From CAIKZJ01 sp041675325 (GTDB taxonomy: Bacteria; Bacteroidota; Ignavibacteria; Tepidaquicellales; Tepidaquicellaceae): DNA of 37,403 bases. Below, piece by piece: positions 8,951 to 17,114 of this stretch; the stretch's first letter is position 1, and every line of letters starts with the position of its first letter. A model generated the notes under the pieces. That model saw nothing but the letters and a program-made list of their open reading frames with translations. It was not told the DNA's origin and did not search any database. The stretch is taken from NCBI GenBank assembly GCA_041675325.1, contig JBAYUG010000025.1, positions 1 through 37,403 on the forward strand, read 5' to 3'. The position numbers and the translations under genes are program-made.

Positions 8951-10066
8951 ATGTTAAGTAATTTGAAAGTAAAGTCATTGATCGGGTTAGTTTTAGCAAC
9001 TGTTGCTTTTTTCTCTTTTGATACGACTTATGCTCAGAACACTATTTCAACTGGTGTTCCTTTTCTATTAATCGGACCAAACTCAAGAATGTCAGGTATG
9101 GGTGAAACTGGTACGGCTTTTGCTGATGATGCTACTGCTATGCACTGGAATGCTTCCGGTCTGGCTTTTCAGCAGACTAATACCGAAATCAACTTCACAC
9201 ATTCACCGTGGTTGCCTGGTTTAGGTCTTTCAGATCTATTCTATGACTATCTTGCTGCACGGCAGTACGTTAAGTCTATTAATGGTACCGTCGGTGCAAG
9301 TTTAACATACCTTAATATTGGTGATGTTATTACAACTGATGAATTCGGAAATCTTACTGGTAAAGATTATAAAGCCTACGAGTTTGCATTCGCACTTGGT
9401 TATGCAACTAAAATTAGCAAGCCTATGGGACTTGGCGTTGTTGCAAGGCTTATTTATAGTAGGTTGTCTCCAAATGATGTAACTGTGGGAAATGAAAAAG
9501 GTACGGGAACGGCTTTTACAACAAGCTTTGACCTGTCAATGCTGTATAAAATGGATAGAGGTCCCAAATTTCTCAAAGATAAGTTTTCATTCGGAGTAAA
9601 TCTATCAAATATGGGTCCGAAAATTTCTTATGTTGATGCTTCACAGGCTGACCCGCTTCCTACTCAATTAAGGTTTGGTATAGCATATACCCTTCTTAAA
9701 AACGAAGGCAATGAGCTTTATATAACCGCAGACTTTGCCAAGCTTCTTGTTAACAGAAACGCTGATGGTAGTGTTGATCCATTCTATAAAGCATTCTTTA
9801 CATCCTGGAAAGGCGGAATTGAAGGCATTGCATCTTCATTCCAGACATCAGTTGGTGCTGAGTACTGGTACGGAAACCCGAAACTCATAGCGCTTAGAGC
9901 CGGTTATTTCTACGAAGATCCATCAAACGGTAACAGAAGGTTTATGACCCTTGGAGCAGGTTTAAGATATTCTCTTTATGGTTTTGACTTCAGTTATATT
10001 ACCGGTACAGAAGATAATCATCCGCTTGCTAACACTCTTAGATTTGGATTGATTGTTGCATTTTAA
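8951..10066 (+). CDS. porV: Type IX secretion outer membrane shuttle protein PorV
   Basis: PorV is a FadL-like 14-stranded outer membrane barrel that carries T9SS substrates from the translocon to the PorU sortase. The 371-residue protein has a signal peptide ending near TTYAQ, then the typical N-terminus of the PorV/PorQ family (GVPFLLIGPNSRMSGMGETGTAFADDATAMHWN), alternating beta strands, and a C-terminal strand ending in F (RFGLIVAF). It is directly downstream of porU and closed by a terminator, which favours PorV over PorQ. Confidence 0.93.
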   Translation: MLSNLKVKSLIGLVLATVAFFSFDTTYAQNTISTGVPFLLIGPNSRMSGMGETGTAFADDATAMHWNASGLAFQQTNTEINFTHSPWLPGLGLSDLFYDYLAARQYVKSINGTVGASLTYLNIGDVITTDEFGNLTGKDYKAYEFAFALGYATKISKPMGLGVVARLIYSRLSPNDVTVGNEKGTGTAFTTSFDLSMLYKMDRGPKFLKDKFSFGVNLSNMGPKISYVDASQADPLPTQLRFGIAYTLLKNEGNELYITADFAKLLVNRNADGSVDPFYKAFFTSWKGGIEGIASSFQTSVGAEYWYGNPKLIALRAGYFYEDPSNGNRRFMTLGAGLRYSLYGFDFSYITGTEDNHPLANTLRFGLIVAF

Positions 10067-10096
10067 TTAATGCTAAATCCCTTTATAAAAGCTTAT

Positions 10097-10130
10097 AAAA
10101 GGCATATATTTAAAAGATATATGCCTTTTT
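10097..10130 (+). terminator. Intrinsic terminator after porV
   Basis: AAAAGGCATATAT (10097-10109) pairs perfectly with ATATATGCCTTTT (10117-10129), a 13-bp stem with a 7-nt loop and a T run. It ends the porU-porV transcript 30 nt after porV. Confidence 0.85.
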
Positions 10131-10156
10131 AATTTAATAAAAATTAAAATATTCAA

Positions 10157-13100
10157 ATGAAAAATATCTCTTTAGCATTAGTATTTACTATTATTTTTAC
10201 ATGCACATTGTATGCACAGGATAATAAATTAAACGGAAATATAAGGATGGCTCATTCTTTGTCAAATAATAATGGATATTCTCCGAAACCTTATATTAGA
10301 TTCTCTGATTCGCTAAAGATTGTTGCAATCCTTGTTGATTTTCAAACTGATTCTGACCCCTTATCAACAGGCAACGGAAAATTTGATATGACTAATAGAT
10401 ATTATAATTCTACATTACAAAGAGATACTGTTATTGATTCTCCTCCTTATGATAGTGCATATTTTGCTGATCATCTCCTTTTTGTTAAGAATTACTTTGC
10501 TAAATCTTCAAAAGGAAAACTTAATGTTACTTATGAAATTTTTGGTAATGTTGTTACTTTGCCAAAAGTGATGAAAGATTATTCACCCCAAAAAAATGAG
10601 TCAAATCTTAAACTTGGTGAATTGTTCAAGGATGCATGGACTATTGCTGATAATTATATAGATTTTTCTGTTTATGATCCGAATAAAACTGCATTCGTAC
10701 TCTTTCATGCCGGAGTCGGCAGAGATATTGACTTGTCTTCAATTTTCGGATTCGATCCGACGCCTTACGACATTCCTTCAGTATATCTAGGTCTCAAGAC
10801 CTTGAAAGATATTTACGGTCAGAATTATAACGGTTTTGTAACACAGGAAGGCTTTACCATAAATAATTCAATGATAATTCCTTCAACTGAACTGAGAATG
10901 CTGAATTTAACAAGCGGTGATTTTCTTCTTCAGCTTGGTATAAACGGCATACTCGTAGGCAGTGTCGGTAGTTATCTCGGACTCCCAGATCTTTTCAACA
11001 CAAAAACTGGAAAGACTGGAATTGGAAGATTTGGTCTTATGGATGGTCAATCGCTCTTTAGTTTCAACGGTATTTTTCCCCCGGAACCATCCGCATGGGA
11101 AAAAATATACCTGGGATGGGTACAGCCTGTTGTAATTTCTTCGGGTGATAGTTTTTATAACCTTAAAACCTCATCTATTCCCGTTCAGCAGGACTCTACG
11201 GTCTTTAAGATATTGATTAACAGCAAGGAGTATTTTCTCGTTGAAAACCGTAATAGAAATCCTTTCAATACAGGACAAACAGTTTACACAAGAAACAGAG
11301 CATTTCAAGATTCATTACTTTTCGTAAAGGATGTCGATGGATTTATTAATTATGATATTTATAAGATTAATGGAAATCTGACTGATGTTTCTTATCTGGA
11401 TTGGAGTCTCCCGGGAGATATTTCTGATACTTCTAATTTTCGAGGTGGTATTCTTATATGGCAAATTGATGAGAATGTCATTGAAGCAAATTTTTCGACA
11501 AATACTATCAATAATAATATAGAACACAAAGGCGTTGACCTTGAAGAGGCTAAAGGTTCTCAGGATATTGGTGTAACATTCAATACACCGTTCGGTGCTA
11601 TCACAGGTGACGGTACATTCGTTGATTTCTGGTATAACGGTAAACATTACGTACCTTCTTCAATTTACAAAAATGAATTTACTCCGACTTCTATACCAAA
11701 TTCTCTTAGTTACACACTGGCAAACAACAACATTTTTATCACAGATTTCGATACAATTTCTAACGTAATGAAGTTCAGAGTTAAAGTAGGCAGTAATCAG
11801 CTTTCACCGGTTCCCGGATTTCCTAAATATATAGGTGGCAGCATTAATAATGAATTCTCGCAGGTCGTTCCTATTGACATAAACAATGATGGCAAAGAAG
11901 AATTGTTTGTTAATAACGGAACAAATATCTTTGCTTTTAATAATAACGGTGCAGGACTTGTTAATTCAAACGGACTTCTTTACAGCGGTTTTGGCTCCTT
12001 CCCTGTAACATCCGGATTTTTCGGTTACACAAATGATAACAGGTTAATTGCTCTGCAAAATAATACGACAAATTCTGATTTAGGCTTCTTTAAAATTAGT
12101 TCTACAGGTATATCAGACACTTCGTTTATTAACTTAAATTACAAAGTATCAGCACCTCCTCTCGTGATAGACTCATCTAAAGTCGTTCTGGGTTTTAGCA
12201 ATGGATTCGTATATGAAAAACTACTTAATGTTAATCAGCTCGTTCCTAAGGATACTGTGATTAGAGAACAGATCAATAAATTCTCACGTGATAATTCGAT
12301 TAACTATAGAACCAGCGTTAACCCGCAGCTAAACTCTATATCCGGCAATTTCATTACTACAACATCATCCGATTACATTTCGCTTTTCAACAACAACGAA
12401 CTCTGGATTAATGGGAACAAAATTAATGTTGAATACAACACTACTATAAAGAATATCATTAGTGCAGATGTTAATAAAGACGGCAAGCAGGAAATTTTAT
12501 TTACAAGCAATAATTTGCTTTACGCAGTAAACTCTAACGGTGTTCTTCTTGATAATTTTCCTTTAAAAGTTGAATCTACAATTCTATCCGGTATTTCTGT
12601 CGCTGATGTAAATGACGACGGTATTTTTGATATACTTCTTTCAACTCAGTCCGGTGATTTAAACTGCATAGGAATGAATGGAAAATCCGTTAGCGGCTTT
12701 CCTGTTAAAGCTGGTCCGAATAATTACTCAACTCCTGCAATCTTTAATTATAACGATACTCTTGCTATTGGACTCGTAGCGGGAGACGGTTACGTGTATT
12801 TATTCCGGACTGATAAAAGATATAAAGCAGAAAATGTTCTTTGGAAGAATTACTTGAAAGACAACCATTTCTCAAACAATAATTTCAGGGGAGTTTCATC
12901 AGCCATAACCTATTCGGAAAAGCTTCCTTCAGATAGAGTTTATAACTGGCCTAATCCGGTATATGAGTCAAGAACTTTTGTCAGGTATTATATCAATGGA
13001 AATGCTTCTTCGGTAAGCATAAAAATTCTCGACCTTGCAGGTGAGCTTGTCACAACACTTACTGGAACTACTTTTTCGAATAATGACAATGAAGTAATAT

Positions 13101-13204
13101 GGGATGTTTCAAAGGTTCAGAGCGGTATTTATTACGGCGTTGTTGAAGCCGTTATTGACGGAAGTAAAGAGACAAAAGTCATTAAGATTGCTGTTGTGAA
13201 ATAA
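10157..13204 (+). CDS. Secreted M6 metalloprotease-like protein with FG-GAP repeats and T9SS sorting domain; active site lost
   Basis: The 1015-residue protein has a signal peptide (to LYAQ) and an M6/immune-inhibitor-A-like region. The usual HExGHxLGLPDL segment reads GSVGSYLGLPDLF at residues 268-280, so both zinc histidines and the catalytic glutamate are replaced (G268, S269, S272), while the surrounding family signature (GIGRFGLMDG, SAWEKIYLGW) is intact. Three calcium-binding FG-GAP/VCBS-type loops follow (DINNDGKEE near 573, DVNKDGKQE near 769, DVNDDGIFD near 814). A C-terminal T9SS sorting domain begins VYNWPNPVYE near 929. It is therefore exported and probably surface-attached by the adjacent PorU/PorV, but not a zinc protease. 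Binding, adhesion or a scaffold role is inferred. No good promoter was found in the short gap after the porV terminator. Confidence 0.85.
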   Translation: MKNISLALVFTIIFTCTLYAQDNKLNGNIRMAHSLSNNNGYSPKPYIRFSDSLKIVAILVDFQTDSDPLSTGNGKFDMTNRYYNSTLQRDTVIDSPPYDSAYFADHLLFVKNYFAKSSKGKLNVTYEIFGNVVTLPKVMKDYSPQKNESNLKLGELFKDAWTIADNYIDFSVYDPNKTAFVLFHAGVGRDIDLSSIFGFDPTPYDIPSVYLGLKTLKDIYGQNYNGFVTQEGFTINNSMIIPSTELRMLNLTSGDFLLQLGINGILVGSVGSYLGLPDLFNTKTGKTGIGRFGLMDGQSLFSFNGIFPPEPSAWEKIYLGWVQPVVISSGDSFYNLKTSSIPVQQDSTVFKILINSKEYFLVENRNRNPFNTGQTVYTRNRAFQDSLLFVKDVDGFINYDIYKINGNLTDVSYLDWSLPGDISDTSNFRGGILIWQIDENVIEANFSTNTINNNIEHKGVDLEEAKGSQDIGVTFNTPFGAITGDGTFVDFWYNGKHYVPSSIYKNEFTPTSIPNSLSYTLANNNIFITDFDTISNVMKFRVKVGSNQLSPVPGFPKYIGGSINNEFSQVVPIDINNDGKEELFVNNGTNIFAFNNNGAGLVNSNGLLYSGFGSFPVTSGFFGYTNDNRLIALQNNTTNSDLGFFKISSTGISDTSFINLNYKVSAPPLVIDSSKVVLGFSNGFVYEKLLNVNQLVPKDTVIREQINKFSRDNSINYRTSVNPQLNSISGNFITTTSSDYISLFNNNELWINGNKINVEYNTTIKNIISADVNKDGKQEILFTSNNLLYAVNSNGVLLDNFPLKVESTILSGISVADVNDDGIFDILLSTQSGDLNCIGMNGKSVSGFPVKAGPNNYSTPAIFNYNDTLAIGLVAGDGYVYLFRTDKRYKAENVLWKNYLKDNHFSNNNFRGVSSAITYSEKLPSDRVYNWPNPVYESRTFVRYYINGNASSVSIKILDLAGELVTTLTGTTFSNNDNEVIWDVSKVQSGIYYGVVEAVIDGSKETKVIKIAVVK

Positions 13205-13210
13205 GGTCTG

Positions 13211-14314
13211 ATGGATATTACAGTACTCATAATTATTGCTGTATATTTTTCCTTACACTTAATATTTTATTACGGTTTAATGCGGTCTGAAGGAATTCAA
13301 CAAAATTCCTCAGACCGTTTGCCTTTTATTTCAGTTATTGTTGCCGCAAGAAACGAAGAGAGTAATATTGGTTTCTGTATTAATTCCCTGAAGAATATTG
13401 TTTATCCTAAAGAAAAGTATGAAGTTATTCTTGTTAACGATAAATCCACAGATTCTACCAAAAAGGTTATGCTTCAAAGTACTAAATATCATAATGAATT
13501 TCATATACTTGATACTTTTGATGCACCCGAATCAAAACTCACAGGCAAAGTAAAGGCACTGTCATATGGTATTTCTAAATCCAAAGGTGAATTTATAATG
13601 ATGACTGATGCAGACTGCATAGTAAATAAAAACTGGCTCACAGAATCCGCAAAATATTACAACAGTAACACAGGGCTGCTTTGCGGATTTACAATGATTG
13701 ATTACTCACAAGGATTGTTCTCAAAACTTCAGTCGCTTGATTGGATTTACCTTCAGTCTCTCGCATCTGCAAGTTCAGGAATTAATGCAGAATTAAGCTG
13801 TATTGGTAATAACCTCTCTGTATCTGCTGACGCTTACAATTCTGTAGGCGGTTACGATGGACTCAAATTCTCCGTCACCGAAGACCTTGCATTACTCAGA
13901 AAGATTAAATCTGAAAAGAGATTCAAAGTTCTGTACCCTATAAACCCCAGCTGTTTGGTTCAGACCTTACCTTGTGCTGATTTAAAAGAACTTTATAGAC
14001 AGAAGAAAAGATGGTTTAGGGGAGGTACTGATATTAACTCACTCGGATATTTACTTGGATTTTTTCTTTACGCTTCTAATATAATACTTCTTTTTGGTCT
14101 TCTGTTTCTTTCTCCTTTAACTTACCTGCTATGCATAGCACTAAAAATGATTTCGGAACTGTTGATAATGATTCCTGTTTATAGGAAATTCAACTACAAT
14201 AATTTAATTCTGTTCTTTCCATTATTTCAGGTTTACTTCGCCATTTATGGATTGTTGCTCCCCTTTACTTTTCTATTTGGATATAAAATTATTTGGAAGG
14301 ATAGAAAACATTAA
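13211..14314 (+). CDS. Membrane-associated family 2 glycosyltransferase
   Basis: The 367-residue protein is a processive-type GT2 enzyme. An N-terminal membrane segment (about 3-22) precedes the nucleotide-sugar domain: PFISVIVAARNEESNI, LVNDKSTDST, the DxD-type DAD at 133-135, the catalytic ED at 224-225 (VTEDLALLRK) and QKKRW at 264-268. Three hydrophobic segments follow between about 275 and 360. This layout fits transfer of sugars to a lipid or growing polysaccharide at the inner membrane; the sugar and acceptor cannot be read from sequence. It starts 6 nt after the M6-like gene, so the two may be cotranscribed. Its last 4 nt overlap the end of the convergent gene. Confidence 0.9.
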   Translation: MDITVLIIIAVYFSLHLIFYYGLMRSEGIQQNSSDRLPFISVIVAARNEESNIGFCINSLKNIVYPKEKYEVILVNDKSTDSTKKVMLQSTKYHNEFHILDTFDAPESKLTGKVKALSYGISKSKGEFIMMTDADCIVNKNWLTESAKYYNSNTGLLCGFTMIDYSQGLFSKLQSLDWIYLQSLASASSGINAELSCIGNNLSVSADAYNSVGGYDGLKFSVTEDLALLRKIKSEKRFKVLYPINPSCLVQTLPCADLKELYRQKKRWFRGGTDINSLGYLLGFFLYASNIILLFGLLFLSPLTYLLCIALKMISELLIMIPVYRKFNYNNLILFFPLFQVYFAIYGLLLPFTFLFGYKIIWKDRKH

Positions 14315-14943
14315 AATTTTATTACAGGAATTCTGAATTGTGTTTTTACTGATAAGGAAGAATATTCTTTTGCAAAGTTGTAAGATGTTATTATATCGAA
14401 GATATACAGTGTAAACCCTAGTCCGGCTGAAAACACAACTTTTGAATCAGTCAACTTTATTCCTTCAATTTCTTTTTCCGGCGAGATAGTCCTTTTGACA
14501 TTATACAATTTTACGTCTGCCACAATAAAAGGCATGGTAAAATTTGATTTAAGGTATTTATTTAGAAGCACATAAACACCTCCACCAAAAGAGGTTATTT
14601 TTGTTTCTGAAGAGTTTAATATATTCTGTGTTTTAAATGCATCACTTCCCGGGTGATTTTGGAATTGGAATTGCCCGAATACTACTATAGGGTAGATTGA
14701 CAGCGATGCAAACTCAAGTTTTACTCCGTATGATATTGAATATTTTGAATTATTCGCAAATTCCTGAAGTGGAAAATCAAATCCAAGTATCGGGGCTATG
14801 AAAATACCCGACGGTTTTGGATTCGCTGAAACGTATACTTTAGTCTTGCTGGTTGTGTCTATCTGCTGTTCTCCCCTCTCGTCCTGAGAATACAGCATAG
14901 AACTCGCAAATAATATTATACATATTAAAATTAATCTATTCAT
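14311..14943 (-). CDS. Small outer-membrane-type protein of unknown function
   Basis: This 210-residue protein has a clear signal peptide (cleavage near SSMLYSQ), a short polar stretch, and then alternating hydrophobic/polar strands with glycines and aromatics (GIFIAPILGFDFPLQEF, FGGGVYVLLNKYL, KVVFSAGLGFTLYIF) ending in a basic-hydrophobic strand. That pattern suggests a small beta barrel or similar outer membrane protein. No family was recognised. Its start overlaps the end of the DUF2520 gene by 4 nt (ATGA), so it is translated as the last gene of that operon. Confidence 0.75.
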   Translation of the reverse strand: MNRLILICIILFASSMLYSQDERGEQQIDTTSKTKVYVSANPKPSGIFIAPILGFDFPLQEFANNSKYSISYGVKLEFASLSIYPIVVFGQFQFQNHPGSDAFKTQNILNSSETKITSFGGGVYVLLNKYLKSNFTMPFIVADVKLYNVKRTISPEKEIEGIKLTDSKVVFSAGLGFTLYIFDIITSYNFAKEYSSLSVKTQFRIPVIKF

Positions 14944-15800
14944 TTATTTAGTATTTCCGATATCAACTTTTCATTAAATTTTTTGTTTTGCTTTCTCGAC
15001 ACTTCGGATAATATTGTGCTTGCCGTCTTGTAATATTCCACAAATTTAGGAAATTTTCCATGCAATAAATCTAAATGGGCCTGAATTGTTCGTATGTCTT
15101 CCCTTATGATTGGTCCCGTCAAACTGCCTATTACACCCTCATTATGAAGGTTTTGGGCTGTTTGGGTAAACAACGGTTTAAGTACGTTATAAAACCTTTT
15201 CTCGCTTATTCCAAGTGCACTCGAAAATTCTTTCAGTATATAAAAGTTTACTATCATAAAGTTTGATGAGATAACACATGCAAGATGGTACAATGATTTT
15301 TTGTTTTTACTTAGTACTATATCATTTGAACCGAGCCTTTTCGAAATATTCTTCAATAATTTTGATGCTCTTTCACCGCCTTCAATTCCGAAATAAATTC
15401 CTTTCAGATAATGATTATTCCTGTAAGAAACTTTTGGAAATGTCTGAGCAGGGTGGAATGATGCACAATCTTTTTTGAAAACTTTATATCTCTTAAATAT
15501 TTCAGAAGTCAATAATCCACTTGTATGCACTAATACTCTCCCCCTGAAATCAATGTCCTTCACTTCACTATAGAACTTTATTAAATCGTCATCTTTAATC
15601 GAGAGTAATATTAGATCCGAATTTTCTGCTATTCTCTGCGTCAAGACATTAAATGTTGTTTTACAATCAACAAATTTTGCTAATCTGCTCGCTTTTAATT
15701 TCGACTTATCAATAATAGCATTTATCTTGTACCCTTTCTTAAAGAGTTCAATCGCAAATGCTGAACCGACTCTCCCCGCTCCGATTATTGTAATGTTCAT
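14940..15800 (-). CDS. Rossmann-like and DUF2520 domain protein
   Basis: The 286-residue protein starts with a nucleotide-binding fold (MNITIIGAGRVGSAFAIELF, glycine loop at 7-12). The helical DUF2520 domain follows, with the typical FHPAQTFPK and LTGPIIREDIRTIQAHLDLL stretches. The fold resembles pyrroline-5-carboxylate and ketopantoate reductases, so an NAD(P)-dependent oxidoreductase is expected; the substrate is unknown. It overlaps dtd by 4 nt upstream and the small outer membrane protein by 4 nt downstream. Confidence 0.9.
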   Translation of the reverse strand: MNITIIGAGRVGSAFAIELFKKGYKINAIIDKSKLKASRLAKFVDCKTTFNVLTQRIAENSDLILLSIKDDDLIKFYSEVKDIDFRGRVLVHTSGLLTSEIFKRYKVFKKDCASFHPAQTFPKVSYRNNHYLKGIYFGIEGGERASKLLKNISKRLGSNDIVLSKNKKSLYHLACVISSNFMIVNFYILKEFSSALGISEKRFYNVLKPLFTQTAQNLHNEGVIGSLTGPIIREDIRTIQAHLDLLHGKFPKFVEYYKTASTILSEVSRKQNKKFNEKLISEILNK

Positions 15801-16243
15801 CTTTCGAGTATTATAGTTACAGGACCGTCATTCGTTAATTTAACTTTCATGTCAGCTCCGAAAATCCCTCCTTTTACCTTTTCTCCATCATATTGCCCGC
15901 TGATATATTTTAAAAACTTTTCGTACATCGGCTTGGACTTTTCAGGTACCTCAGCCATAATATAACTCGGTCTGTTTCCGCTTTTATTATTATCTGCGCA
16001 TAGTGTAAATTGCGATATTATAAGAAGTTCACCCCCTGTATCCTTAATGCTTAAATTCATAACACCGTTTTCATCGTCAAATATTCTTAAATCAAGTATC
16101 TTCTGTGTAAGTTTCTGTATATTTAACTCTGTATCACCTTTTTTTATCCCCAGAAGGACCATAAGTCCTTTTCCAATCCTGTTGTACTCTTTGCCTTCTA
16201 TTTCGACTGAAGACTCTATGCATCTTTGAACTACTGCAATCAT
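15797..16243 (-). CDS. dtd: D-aminoacyl-tRNA deacylase
   Basis: DTD hydrolyses D-amino acids (and glycine mischarged on tRNA-Ala) from tRNA, a proofreading step after aminoacylation. The 148-residue protein is full length and starts MIAVVQRCIESSVEI. It carries the two active-site motifs SQFTLCAD (around residues 77-84) and NDGPVTIILE at the end, where the Gly-cisPro pair rejects L-amino acids. It sits between prmC and the DUF2520 gene with 4-nt overlaps on both sides, so translation is probably coupled. Confidence 0.97.
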   Translation of the reverse strand: MIAVVQRCIESSVEIEGKEYNRIGKGLMVLLGIKKGDTELNIQKLTQKILDLRIFDDENGVMNLSIKDTGGELLIISQFTLCADNNKSGNRPSYIMAEVPEKSKPMYEKFLKYISGQYDGEKVKGGIFGADMKVKLTNDGPVTIILER

Positions 16244-17112
16244 TTCCGTATTATCAAGACTCTGTAATTATTACTGTAATCTTTTTCGAAAGTGTAATTA
16301 CTAATTCCTTCTTCACGTAATATATCCTCAAGCTTATCCTTTGCATTATAAGCTATTTCTAAAAAATATTTTGAGTTTCTGCTCTTATAAGATTTCAAAA
16401 GCTTTCTATAAAATCTTGTTCCGTCTTTAAAATCAGTTACGGCATAATCAGGTTCATACATATTCACTTCGGGCATAAGCTTCTTATAATCCTCAATTGG
16501 TACATACGGCGGATTCGATACAACGTAATCGAATCCCTCTTTTATTTCATAATCTTCAGCTGTAAAATTTTGAACCTCTAAACTGTAGTTCTTAAGCTTA
16601 TAAAAATCAAGATTCTTCTTAGCGGCCGATATTGCCTCTTCTGAAATATCTATTCCATGGTAGCTGCATTCTATGCCCCGCTTTTCAAGTTCTGAGAGTA
16701 TTGCAACTGCAATGCAGCCTGAACCAACTCCCAATTCAAACACATTAATTTTTTCCTTGCCCGATGTGTATATATCGTTAAGTACTTTTTCTGTTAGTAT
16801 TTCGGTTTCCTGCCTCGGAATCAGCACATGATTATTTAAAAATATATCATACCCAAAGAAATTTGTTTTTCCGAGTATATATTGAAGCGGTTCTCTTTTA
16901 ACTCTGCGCCTTAAATATCCTTTGAGTTTTTCTTTCTCATCGCTGCTGAGCGGTTTCTCAAAATCAAGATAAAGTTGGAGCCTTTTACAGTTCATTATAT
17001 CAGCTAACATTAATTCTGCATTCAGCCTCGGATTCTCTATGCTATTGTCATTTAAATAACCTGATGAATAATTTAGTATTTCAAGCAAGGATTTTAGCTT
17101 TTGCTCAGACAT
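16240..17112 (-). CDS. prmC: Peptide chain release factor N5-glutamine methyltransferase
   Basis: PrmC methylates the glutamine of the GGQ motif in release factors using S-adenosylmethionine, raising termination efficiency. The 290-residue protein has the N-terminal helical substrate domain, the conserved LIPRQETE (98-104; usually PRPETE), the SAM-binding loop ELGVGSGCIAVAIL (126-139) and the catalytic NPPY at 200-203. It starts 2 nt after the amidohydrolase-like gene and overlaps dtd by 4 nt. Confidence 0.96.
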   Translation of the reverse strand: MSEQKLKSLLEILNYSSGYLNDNSIENPRLNAELMLADIMNCKRLQLYLDFEKPLSSDEKEKLKGYLRRRVKREPLQYILGKTNFFGYDIFLNNHVLIPRQETEILTEKVLNDIYTSGKEKINVFELGVGSGCIAVAILSELEKRGIECSYHGIDISEEAISAAKKNLDFYKLKNYSLEVQNFTAEDYEIKEGFDYVVSNPPYVPIEDYKKLMPEVNMYEPDYAVTDFKDGTRFYRKLLKSYKSRNSKYFLEIAYNAKDKLEDILREEGISNYTFEKDYSNNYRVLIIRK

Positions 17113-17114
17113 TA

